A DNA stretch of 64,000 bases, taken from assembly GCF_009730915.1 (NCBI RefSeq), contig NC_052481.1, positions 22,394,233 through 22,458,232 of the forward strand, in the 5' to 3' direction. The DNA is from Dioscorea cayenensis subsp. rotundata (lineage: Eukaryota; Streptophyta; Magnoliopsida; Dioscoreales; Dioscoreaceae). Below, piece after piece: positions 32,573 to 45,000 of the stretch; the first letter of the stretch is position 1; each line of letters starts with the position of its first letter. A model generated the notes under the pieces. The model ran no database searches. It was not told the DNA's origin and saw only the letters and a list, made by a program, of their open reading frames with translations. The position numbers were made by a program, and so were the translations under genes.

Positions 32573-35044
32573 TATAAGTGCATAACCCCCCTAAAAAATT
32601 GCTTTGGAAAATTTTAAAAATAAATTTTGTGGTTTTTCAGTTTTTGCACAAAAGTATATATATTATGTGGTTTCTCCGGTTAGTAAAAAAAAATCGTTAA
32701 CAAACATTTAACGGTGTTAACTGATAACTGATCAAGGTAAAATGATCAATTTATTTAAAAACATTTTTATTTGACATAAAAATTATATTTTTTTTAATCT
32801 ATCAGTCTTCTAAAATTCTAATAAAAAAATTTAAATTTCAAAAAACAAACAAAATCTTGGTGAAAATCATTTTTTTAATATCATATGGTCTTTTTTTATA
32901 ATAAATTGGCAATTTTCCCTTTAAGTTAATATCGTTACAAGCTTGTTAACGTTGTTTTTATTTTTTATTTTTATTAGTCGGAGAAACCACATATTTTAAA
33001 AACAAAAAAAACCTCATTATTTATTTATTTATTTATTTATGAAACTGGAAACCACAAATTTATTTTTAAAATTTCCCATTTTTAACTTTTATACTTACAT
33101 TTGTGAAGCTACACACCCGCACACACAAAGTTTGTATTACTGAAATAATTTTAATTTGATTAACTAATTTTAATACATTTAACGTATATAACATATTTAA
33201 GAACTTAAAATCACTCATATATTCTTGTAAAATTTCTCCCTCCACATGTAATTGCATAAGTTTCTTATACACACAACTTTTAAATTTTAGCTAATTATTG
33301 TTATTATTATCATATAGAGAATAAATCATTTCATACATAAATGTAAATGTTATACATTTATTTTTCATATATTTTATTTTTTGGGATTTAATCATTTATA
33401 AAATTAGTTTATATATATATATATATGAGAACCAGTCTAATAAAGACGTTTTTAGATAAAAATTTTACTAACATTTTTATATTAGTTGTTGAATTTGAAT
33501 TCAATGGTTATAAAGTAACATTATATAGTAAACAATATTCATCAAATATAGTAAACAATATTTATCAAATATTATAAATAATGCTGAGTAAGATGCATAG
33601 TAAAAAAAAAAAAGATCAATCCCATCGCAACCGTTCAATCATCCTCTCAATATTAAACTTTAATCACAGTAGTCCAAATTGATTTGTACCTCCAAATTTT
33701 TTTTTAAAATCAACCCAATCTACTCTTCCCTTACCAACCCAGTATAACCCTTTTTAACTGTTGTAGTTAATGTTCGCCCCTCTCTTCACCAATGTCTCTA
33801 TCTTTCTTTTCCATTTTCTCACTTTCTTCAGAAGAGAATGTATAACACATAGATATATATATACACTATTTGTATATTTATATCCATAATAAAGATATTT
33901 AAAAGATGGTGCCCAATATCTTTTAACAATTCAATTTAATGATTAACCAATCGATAATTATAAAACATATTTACAAAATTCTCATGTTTTTCAAGAGAAT
34001 GTATATGGAAAAAGGAATTTGGTGGATATATATATATATACATAAAATATTAATGGGTAAATATTTCCATTATATTCATATTGAAACATAATTATTGTAA
34101 ATCTTAAGAAATCACTAATGTTTTTTGTTTAGTAAATAAAAAATGTCAAAATTAATATATTTTTTTATGGGTCATTAAACGAGTTTGTGGGTTGATCCGT
34201 GATTGATCTGAATTTTTTGGGTCTATTAATAAATCAATCCCTTTAACCCCAAACCCAGAGGGCCAGAGTTAGACAGGTCAGGCTACATCTTGAGACCTCT
34301 GCCTACAATTCAAGTGTTTTTGGGGGGTTGGAGAACAATCATAAATTTTATAGCGACAAGCTAAGTTAGAAATACTCAGATATTTTACATCAAATTTATT
34401 AAATTTGTTTGTGTGTCTTTAATAAACATTTATAACCTAGACTTGAATTAACATTTTCAAATATTAAAAAATATTCTAGCATCATTTGTTTGTTTTGTTT
34501 TAATTAATGTTCGTATATCCATCCTACCCATTATTCTATTTTGACTGGAAGAAATCACCATCTAAATAAACAAACTAATAAAAGAGACTCTACTCCCAAG
34601 TCCCAAGTGAGCGATCAAGAGTTCTATGTGTGTACTAATATTACAATTAAAAAGGATACAAATACTAACAAATTTTGCAGCTATGTATATGAACTAGATC
34701 TCATATTTATTCAAAAACTAGATCTCATACGTATCTGATGGGCATTCCTGCTTCATATCATCCATCAAACTGAATCCATTGAGTGCTGCTCAGCTGATGA
34801 GCATGGTCAATTTACCCAAATGAGATTTCTAACAAATCACATCTCAACATTAAGGTATTCATTATCAGATATTCTATTTTTGTTGCTATTAATTAGTTGT
34901 CGTATAATATACATTATACAATAATAATGATGACGATGATCTCGCTTAAGGAATTTCAGTGACGTAAAAGTGTAAAATTTATATATAACTGTAATAGTAG
35001 TTGGGTCTGTTACCTGTGGAAAGGAAAACTGAGGCTTCTATGCA

Positions 35045-38000
35045 CTACAAAAATGTCTCCCTGATCAACCGGGCAAGCACTCTAGAAGATAACCGGCTCA
35101 TCACTTCAGGGAGAAATTTTGCAGAGATGCCAGGCAAGACTGGGAGAAGCTCTTGGACAATGTAGACTATGTTTACATCCTGCAACAATACCACAGTGCA
35201 TGTGAGTCTTTTAATATTTAATATTCTTGCTAATGATCAATCAATCACTTTAAAAAGAGAACATGTTCGGTCAGAAATTATGCATTTCTAACTTTTAAAA
35301 AAAATTAAAAGAAGCTAGAAAATTAAGGTCCTAATTTTCACAAGATTTCAATTTTTTTGGGGAGGTCTAGAATTATTAGAATAAAATCATCATTAGTTAC
35401 ATGCGGTGGAAACGGAGGGTTACAAGGCCAACTGGTTACAATTATGCATTGACAATGGTTCGTTATTCACTAAGAAGAAGATACAATCATTATGGTTGGA
35501 ATTGGCATGTCATATTTCGGGTGAAAAAGAAAGACATTATTAACTTTTAAGCATTTAAAAAAAATAAAATAATGCAAACTAAAGAAGTATGGAAACTATT
35601 GTTGCATTTTGAAAAATGGATAATTGACATTTGACATATACCTGATTCAATGATGATGTAGTTTCAGATGTTAAAAATTTTACTACTTTTTCAACGTTGC
35701 TCAGAATAACTTTATCCTCCTCAGTTATGGTAGGTAGCAACGCCGCACGTCTGAGAGGAACCATACTGAAAACTGGTGCTGAGTTTCGTATACCCAAGGC
35801 TGTCGCTATCTGCACCAATTGTTCTCTTGAAATAGCATCTATTGCCTTAACAATCTACATTGCACAAAAAAGGTACACAAGCTTGATGAATATTCTCAAC
35901 AAGACTAAAATACAATTTGCATCAAATTACACTGAACATAAAAGAAATCTTTTTGAAAGAATATAACTCAACGTAGTATCATTTATATACCTCATCTAAT
36001 AGAAATTCACGGAAGAAGTTCCCTTTGTCAGAGAGGAGAAATGCCAGTGCTGCTCTCGTCTTAATTGGCTGCTGAGGCTGAGAAATTATAGATGGAAAGC
36101 CCGAAGCTAAAAAGCTGGTTTGTATAACTCCAAGCTCAGCCATATTTCCATTCAGGTCCTCCCCGCCTCCACTTTTAGCTGCAGTTATGAAATTCTCAAA
36201 GGCTTGCATGACATCAATGAATCTTTCAGCGTCAAATACTCCTGATTTCCCATATATAGTATACCGCAATGCATTTCTCAGCCTTGGGGATTCATCAGTT
36301 AGAAGTCGCTGAAAATGAGAAAGGAACATATTAGCAAATGCACTCATTGGGCTGTGGGAAAAGAGTTAAGTATTAGAAGGATTTGGTACAATATCATGCA
36401 GTGTACTGGTTAATTTATTGATATTCAGATGTGGATGCAATATAACTATATAAGGCACCTGCTGATCAGAAAATTATCACGTATGTACTGGAAGAACATT
36501 GCAATACAGCTCCTTTAAAGAAAAGAACATTTGAAATTGCCAAACCAAGATGCCTGAAATGATGAGCTACTTATTGTTTATATTCTTCAGCGAAATTAAA
36601 TATAAAGTCATCCCGTTCATACATTCTTTATGCAGTCCATGTGACTTTCTTATTATTCTCAAAAAATTTTACTTATAAGATATTTCTTCAACAACAAGAA
36701 GCCATTAGTCCTAACTATTTAGGGTCGGCTACTTATAAGATATTTATAAACCACAAAATACATATGCCAAGTAATTCTCACATTAGCAAATAAATATCAC
36801 CTTCAACTTGTACGCATAATGGCTTTTGGATTTCATGGTTCATGCAATTTCTAACAAGATATTCGTAAAAATAAATTATTTTTAAAAGAATCAATGTTTC
36901 AATAGATATTCAGATTTATAAAGGAAGAGACAATATAGTTAAACAAAAGCCATACAGAAGGCACTTGGAGAAAAATCAGACATAAAATTACTCACCTGTG
37001 CGATGTATGGATATGCTTCATCCACAATAGCAAAATCAGGATTTCCAACCAATGCTATGCCTTCTAATACACCAATAGCTCTGATGATCAAAGCAAAATA
37101 AGGGGGTATCCGAAATGGATAATCAAATGTTATTTGGGCCAAATCAGAAGCTAACTCCTGAAAATTAATATTTTTTGCACCCCCTCCTTCAAGGGCCTGA
37201 TCAAACACTTTAGCCAAGACAGGCAAGATCGGATCCAAATTAACCCCTTCAGGAATGAAATCAAGCTTGACAAAGTCCTTAACTATAGCTTTATAATCAC
37301 GGTGGATAAGATGAGCAATCGCCTCTATCATTCCGTACTTTTGATCATCAGTCAACCTTGTCACAAGACCTGAAGCACAATTAATGTATTAGACAACTAG
37401 CCAGAAAGAGAAGTGAAAAAAGACATTCAACACTGAAGCAACAATTCACAGCGCTGTTTCCCAAGTAAATGAGTGGCATGAAGCTAGTTTGAGAGAAGCA
37501 TTACCAAAATCTAGTATAGCCAGTTTCCCATCAGGGGTACGTATCATATTTCCAGGATGAGGGTCAGCATGGAAGAAGCCAGTATCCAGTAGCTGTAATT
37601 CAATCATAACTTGATGAAATTCAGGATGTCAAAGAAATTGCAATATGTGCCGGTGATGTAAATAAATTCCGCTACAAAAAGCATCACAGAAAATTTAACC
37701 CAGATGACGGGGCCAAAAAACCCAAAGCAAAGAAATTACAAACTAAACCATGCAAGATCCAAAGCAAGGCCCGTTGGATAGATCTAGCCAAGGCAGAATG
37801 GCAGTAAGAGAAATAACTTGAACCACAGGCATATGTGCACACTCAAACGAAGACACAACTGTGGAGCTTAAGCTTCAATTGAATTCTTAAAATAACTTGA
37901 AAAAAACCAGAAACAACATTGCAACAAGTAGTGCAGCGCAAAGCAAGTGTTAAGAACTTATGAAATAGTAGGCAAGCCTAACACGCAAAGCTGTAGGTAA

Positions 38001-41000
38001 GAGTGTTTTGAATTTCTCAAAGAAGTTAAATTTAGCAATAAATGATGATGACAGCTTGCATTGAAGTGTGACACACGGGACAACTAAAGGATTAGGAACT
38101 TTGTTACAAATTGAAATATGTAGAAACAATTTGAAGGTTCAGAACCACCCAACTCATCAAAAGCAATGCATCATTCGGGCATGTTTTAACAATTAGAAAA
38201 AGTTTTCAACAATGTCAAAGACCTCTGAACCAGGGAAAAGGCACATCACAAAGGGCTTAACCTCAGTATATCATTTTGATGCATAATGGGTGACACAAAG
38301 TTCACTTCAGATGGGGAATAAAACCTTATGCAGAATGTCAAAAGAAGGAGAATGATTGTATGTAACTTGGGATTTGCAAAATGCCTTTAATATACGAAGT
38401 ACTTTGTCATGATACCTGTTTTAGGTAGCATATGACACCAACGTTGACCAATTCGCCAACATCACTTTCTGTACTTTGTGATAATTTTTCTCCATCAATC
38501 CATTGTGTTGTAAGGACTTTTCTTGATGTATATTTGTGGTAAGTCTTTGGTATGACAACCTGAAATATCAGAATGCAGAATGAAGTCCACGTTAACAATA
38601 TTTTTAAGTAATTTCAGGTAAAGAGAATGACTAGAATTCAAGCTTATAGTATTTTCATGATTCTTCAAGTGCAGGGAAAAAACAGTATTTCATCAGCTGC
38701 ATTGGTCATGGACCTTGACACAAGAAGGAGCTGACAAGAGATCAAATTATCTAATGAACAGGATGATATGACCTATTTATCACAGAATGTCGTAGGTGTA
38801 GGATTTGAGATGGAGGACTGAGTTTAGAAATTGCTCATTGAAGTTCTTGGCATGAACATTTTGTTCCAGTTTGTCATCAACAATTCAATAGGCCATAGTA
38901 CATTCATGGTCAAGAGAATGCCATTAACCTGAGGAAGGTCTTCTCTCATCATTTCAGCAAAGAGAGTTCCATTTTCTCCTTCATTCACATAATCAAGCTC
39001 CTCAAAAAAGCGAGCAGCCCATTCATCTACCAATCCAACAACATCAACGGAGATCTGATAGGTTAAAAGAAATAATTATGACAATTGAAAACAGCTGCTC
39101 CCACTTGTCCAGAACAAATAAATGACCAGTTACCTGCGGAAACCTTCGCAACACCAATCCTAGTTTTCGGATAATGAATAGATCAATAGTAACTGTCTCG
39201 AGTACGAATGGCCTTTGCACTTTGACAGCAACTAACTCGCCAGTTTCTTTTAGGCGTCCCTTGTATACTTGCCCCAGAGATGCTGCATAACAAACCTTAC
39301 ATCATTGTGATTCAAAATATTTGGCAATTGCATCTAATCTAACATGCCCATGACATTTAATTTTCTATCAAAGAAAATAAGAATTGAGTTATTATGCCAT
39401 ATTCCCAAGCAAAAGACACTGAACAATGTTAAGAAAGAAGCAGTCCATGAGTATCAAACTACCAGCAGCAATCGGGGAGGAAGTAAGCTCAGAGTAGACT
39501 TCATGCCATGGCTGACCAAGTTCTTCTTTGATAAGGGCCATTGCTATATCATCTGGAAAAGAAGGAACCTTGAAACATAAACAATAAAAATAAAAATTAG
39601 TAAAGCACTGGGTGTAATGAATAAAATAAAAATATTATTGAATATAGAGACAAAAAAATGCGAAAAATGCGAAAATAGTACTTAAGGTGATAGATTATAA
39701 TTAGGAATTGAAGTGCAAAAGTATTTCTGATGTACAAGCAAGTTTAAATCAAGTTTGTATCCCACAACTTGTACTGTTGATATCATTCAGTAATCCTGCA
39801 AGTTTGGTAATGCCTACATCATTTTCATTTAATATGGACCATTCCAAGTAACATGAGGACCTTCTTCCACTGTCATCTCATGATAAGCTATTTGTTTAAT
39901 ATTGTTTAGATTCATCTAAAGTCTATGGTTTACAGACTTAATCTTAACATTATTGTGATTTCTAGCTTTTAACTTATGTCTTTACAAGACAGCTGATAAA
40001 ATTCTTGCAGTCTATTCTGCTGAATGCATTATATATCTATGAGGCGACCAAATCACCTTATCGCAGAGCTTTTGTAGTTCAGTCATTGCTGCAGGAGATA
40101 AGATATCAGGACGAATGCTCAATGCTTGCCCAAGTTTTATATAAGCTGGACCCAAAGATGTCACGATCTCCCTCAATTCAATGGCCCTTGCAACTTCATT
40201 CTGGCAAACAAAGGCAGACATCCAATAGAATTAGATAAAACCCTTGTAAGTAAGTTCTTAATCCTCAACTTACCACACAGCTACTTTCCTGCTAGAACAC
40301 GGCAGATTTTCGATGTTATAACTATTTTAGACGCAAGGTATACTAGTTGCAGAAGCAGCAGAGATGTTTTTTCTTTCTCTATATTTGAGCAACAAAACAA
40401 TAGAAGTGCAGAAAAGAGAAAGAAAACAGACTTGATAATTCCATAGGATAATCAAAGCAAAAACTCTCTTTAATTAGGAACTGATAAAATTCCCCAAGTA
40501 GAATTCCACATGAAACTCAACAGCATTTATCAACCTAATAGGTACAATAATTTGAATACCACAATGAATGAAACTCGAGATAATTATATACTTCACTTTC
40601 CATAATAATCAAGACAAAAGCACAGAGTGGTCATAAACAATGTAAACCAGATTTATCACCTAAATTAACTTCATCAAATTAACCATTGTATAAACAAAAC
40701 CAATGGAAAAATTAAACAGCTGCGAATCCAACAGTGACAAAGAATCAATAGTAGGAGAATATAAACAGCATGAATTAAACCACATCTGTCCAAAATATTA
40801 CCTCTTTAATCTTCTTGTTTATCAGATCGGCGGCCAAATGGGAAAGAAACCCACCAGCAACAGAGAGCAACTGTATAATACGTGTTGCAACAGCTCTTGG
40901 ACGCTTTCCCCAGTATCCTGAAATGATATCAGGGTCATAGATTAAGGGCAGTGTCTCACTGCTCTCCTTTGCTTGTACCTGAACAACCAAGCAAGCATAA

Positions 41001-41554
41001 ATCATAAGAATACATAAGAATAAACACTAAATTCTTCCAAGATTCTCATCAGAAACAAGAATTCAGCTAAATCAGAAAAGGCATATCAAGAGATCGACCT
41101 CAACAAGACGGAGTTGGACATTCTCATCCGCAAACTGGGAATCCCTGAGGTTCTGCCCACGAAGCCCTCGCATTAACGTCGCCAGCTGCTCATCCTCCTC
41201 CATTTGCGCCCGAACCCGCCTGATCTCCTCCGATACATTCCCGAACCTCTAAAACACATTAAAACACAAAGAAAAATCAATTCAAAAAAGGTTAGTCATA
41301 GATTGAAGAACTTTTCCTTAGTTTCATCTCAGATCAATTACATTCGTAGTTCCATTGGAGTTCGGAGACGAATTGGCTCGAGGTGAAAGTCCACCATTAG
41401 CGGGCTTCGGCTCAGTAGAGACAGCGAAAAATCGGAATCTCCGAGGCTTGAAGCGCACGACGGGCGTTCGACGGCGACCAGTGCTTCTAGTGGTAGTGAC
41501 ATCTAGGTGGAGAGGCTTGACGCCAGAGCACAGGAACTGAGAGGCGGCCGCCAT
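35045..41554 (-). CDS. ABC1K6: Atypical ABC1/UbiB kinase ABC1K6, plastid
   Basis: Member of the ADCK/ABC1 kinase-like family; the Arabidopsis relative At3g24190 belongs to the plastid branch linked to plastoglobules and prenyl-lipid metabolism. Thirteen exons on the minus strand: 41554-41342, 41248-41099, 40978-40802, 40200-40057, 39568-39463, 39282-39134, 39054-38929, 38559-38416, 37592-37505, 37369-36996, 36308-35991, 35854-35642, 35179-35045. All phases close, 778 residues. Transit-peptide-like first 50 residues; K202-x-G-Q205 motif; Ala-rich loop AAAS ending at Ser265; catalytic Lys284 in [14 protein letters not shown] at 411-418; DFG at 431-433. The match to ABC1K6 runs from the [13 protein letters not shown] segment to the C-terminus, from memory. 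Divergent from the HCAR gene across a short promoter. Confidence 0.93.
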
Positions 41555-42084
41555 GGCTCACGGACCAAAGCTCCCGCACTATTCCCTCTCGCTCGCCAAT
41601 CGCCGACCGAAGCAGAAGCTCGTCGTGCAGAGCGTTTACTCCCGGAGACCGACAACGAAAGATGGAGAAACGTGGCCTTTGTTCTAGTGAAGCGATGGTC
41701 TGTTGTCTACGCGGAGCTTAATTGTTAAATAGTTCAGCCAAGCATTGACAGACAGCAAATGCAACAAAAACACTGGATATGATTCTGGTAAGTTGTTCCG
41801 AAGGAACACTGAACCAAGCAACGCTTAGCCTAGAGTTGGTAGAGTGACACGTGGAGAGTTACAATTGGTTGCTAGTGACCCGCCTTCCACCGCTTTTCCC
41901 GCCAGTAATTTTATGAGATTGTGGAGGAGACACGTGGCGACATCTGAGCGGTTGTGTTGGGGATGGATGGGCCCTTTTCAACGGAATCAGGCCTTGGATC
42001 GAGCTTCGGGCAAAAGAAACCATATCCTCGTTTTGAACCACTCGTTGGTGTCTGAGCAACAGAGCTCCTTCGCGGCGGTGCTCC
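41555..42084. promoter_or_regulatory. Bidirectional promoter of ABC1K6 and HCAR with two G-boxes
   Basis: Only 530 bp separate the start codons of two divergent genes, both for chloroplast proteins. Two CACGTG G-boxes lie at 41848-41853 and 41931-41936, each in an acacgtgg context typical of light- and ABA-responsive plant promoters. Sharing of the elements by both genes is inferred from spacing. Confidence 0.6.
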
Positions 42085-45000
42085 ATGGCACTCGTTCTCG
42101 GCGTCTCCTCCTCCATCGCCGCCGTCTCCGTCCGATCGCCTTCTTTCTTGCCGATCTCTTGTGTGGATAGGAAGAGCTCCGGGTCCGTCGAGCTGAGGGA
42201 CGATTGGAGGAAGCGGTCGAAGCCGATTCCTCCCGGCGGGATATACCCCGCCAAGGAGCATTGCAGGTCGGAGTGCCTTCTTTTTGTCATCGTCCCTTCT
42301 GTGAATGATAAATTTTCGTTGTCTTGCTTTGCTTCGTGCAGTAGGTGCGGCTTGTGCGATACTTACTACATCGCTCATGTGAGAAACGCCTGCGCTTTCT
42401 TGGGAGATGGGATGTCGAGAATTGAGGTAACAATGATCAGACGATCTAATAGTGCAGTTGATATTATGAATTTTTTAGACGTTTTCTTTTGTTGTCTTTG
42501 AGTAATTGAGGTATTTCATCAATAAATTGGTTTTGTGGATACTCTCGCTTCACATTGTTGATTGTTTTTTTATGCCATCTCTTGAAGTACTACGTTTTGT
42601 GTGATGATTTTTCATGGCAGGCTTTGGAACCAGTTGTCCATGGCCGAGGAAGAAATGCTGATTTGCAGGACATGTACTTCGGTGTCCATGAGGAGTTGTT
42701 GTATGCTAGAAAGATTAAGCCGGTTGAAGGTGTTGTGTAACTATACTTGTTAAGTAGAAGAGCAGTTAGTTGTTGTTTTAGTTTATAATTCCTAAAATTG
42801 CATTTGAATTATCCTTCAATTTTGACTTTGGCCTGGTGTTAGCATAACTTGATATGACAAATCAAAGATAAATAAGTTCTCAGGAAATCTTTCCCAATAT
42901 TTTTAATACTTAATAGCTTCTTGATTGTTTTGCTATCTCTAGGTGCTCAGTGGACTGGAATTGTAACCACTATTGCGGTAGAAATGCTGAAGGCAAATTT
43001 AGTAGAAGCTGTCGTTTGTGTGCAAAGGTGAATTTCGCAGAGTAGAACTAGATAATATGTTCACTCAGTGCTGACATTTATGTCACCAGAGTATTTTTGG
43101 AATATTTGATTGCATTGTTGTTCAGTGTAAAGTGTAAACACCTTCAAGCTGCAGGTAGTTGTTTAGGGACCTTGTATTATTGTAGCCTCCTGGGATTGCA
43201 CCAAATCCATTTGTCTTCTGCAAACTGGAGCAAACTTGACTTTTTTTTTTTTGGAAAAAGCTTCATCAAAGATTCTTTGTATTGATATTTACTTTTGTGC
43301 AAATTTGCAGTGATCCTAATGACAGACTCTCCCCTCGACCTGTTTTAGCCAGGTATGCCATGTGCTTTCAAGATGCTAGTTCTGCAATCAGACTAGGTGC
43401 ATGGAACAATGTAGCTTACTTATACATGTCCTTTGACTTGGTATGCTATGCTTTCCTTGATAGCAGCTTGGATAAGATATAAAGAATGTTGTAACTTGGT
43501 GTTTGAACTACTAATTGGATATTCGTGCAACAGGACACCAGATGAAGTTTTTGCAGCGAAAGGTGTTAAACCAACATTGTCTCCTAACTTAGACACCCTT
43601 GCCTTAGTTGAGGTTGGTCGTCTTGATTTCTTGTCTAAGTACTTTTAAATTTTAATAAACTGTTATGTTCATGACGTCATTATTCCATTTCAAATGTTCA
43701 TATTATCACAGAATAAGTTGAAAAATGATATTTGGTTACAGTTTTGCATCAGTTAAGAGAGCTAATAGTCCGGCAAGCTTTTAAATGACCCAAAAATTTT
43801 TTGCTTGAAAATCCTAAAAAATTCTGAGATTTAGAAAAAAAAAATGTAAATAATGAATTGTAATTCAAATATTTTTTTTATTAGTAGTAAATTACCTATC
43901 CTTTCCAGTAAGCTTGTACACCCCAGGAAGCACACCAGCAAGCTCACAAGGAGGTGCACTAGCTTGCCGAGGCTTTGTGTGAGCTTGCATGAGCTCACCG
44001 AGGAAAATAAGATTGCATCTACTGATCTCGTATGAGTTGGAGAAGAAGATTAAAAAGGAGGGGAGGTTCGGTGAAACAAGAAATTTGTGACTAATCATAA
44101 ATTTTTTAGAAAGAAAAGGATCAAATGGAGGTTCAAAAAGTTAGTGGGATTTTTGAAATTTGCCCATGACCTTGGAGTCATTTTCCCTGCATTTAAACTA
44201 AGCAGAGGTTTGTTCTTGTGAAATACATTTTTGTATGTGTTGTCGTTTGTTTTTGTTTGATTTTAGGCTTAACACATTTCTGTGCACACAGATGGTTCGA
44301 CAGATTTTAAAAAACCACGAGTGGGTGACATTCAGTACTTGGTTTATTTAAAACTTTGATGTTAGAAATATAGAAAATATCCTACCTTTCTGAGATTTTT
44401 GTGCAAGCATGTAGATATGTTATTGGAATTATGTGATTAAGAAATAGGGTCCCTATATATTTATATGCTTAATTTTATATTTTAGCCTGCATATTTTGCC
44501 ATTCATCATAAACATCTGATTTTAAACCTCTAAATAAATCACAAGAATACTTTTTTGCAAATTCATTTTTGCCGAGTATCAGTGGGTTTAAGTCATATTT
44601 CAAAGCTAAGACATTGTTATTTATTTTCTAACAGGCAGCAGGAGTAAAGCGTCTTCTCTTTTGTGGTGTTGGTTGCCAAGTTGAAGGTATCATGAAATTT
44701 TCTTTTATGTTTTTTCTTTACTGTCCCGCCTTGTGATAACGTGCCACTAATTGAAATGCAGAGTGATTTCTTATGCTGCAGCATTAAGATCCATTGAAAA
44801 GCATCTGGGCTTAGAAAAGCTCTATGTGCTTGGCACCAACTGTGGTAAGTGTCAGTTAACTTTTCTTCTTCTTTGCCTTATTAGTTTTTGAATGTGATCA
44901 TGATTGACTTTTCCTTAGGATGAGGCAGTACTAGTTCGAATGCCTCAATCTTTTAGGTTGATAACTTGATATCCTACATTCCTACTGTAGTTTTATTTGA

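Larger units (their letters stand above)
29890..35044. other. Intergenic region between SUVH and ABC1K6
   Basis: Holds the triple repeat, AT-rich DNA, a SINE head fragment (32022-32123) and a worn MITE (32333-32572). Near 31414 an ATG with an 11-codon frame ends at a good donor (gtaagt); it could be a first exon, but no continuation was found. No gene is supported. Confidence 0.55.

Noticed and set aside
41859-42378. Minus-strand frames of 143 and 155 codons over the HCAR first exon
   Set aside because: GC-rich shadow frames opposite a well-supported exon and promoter.
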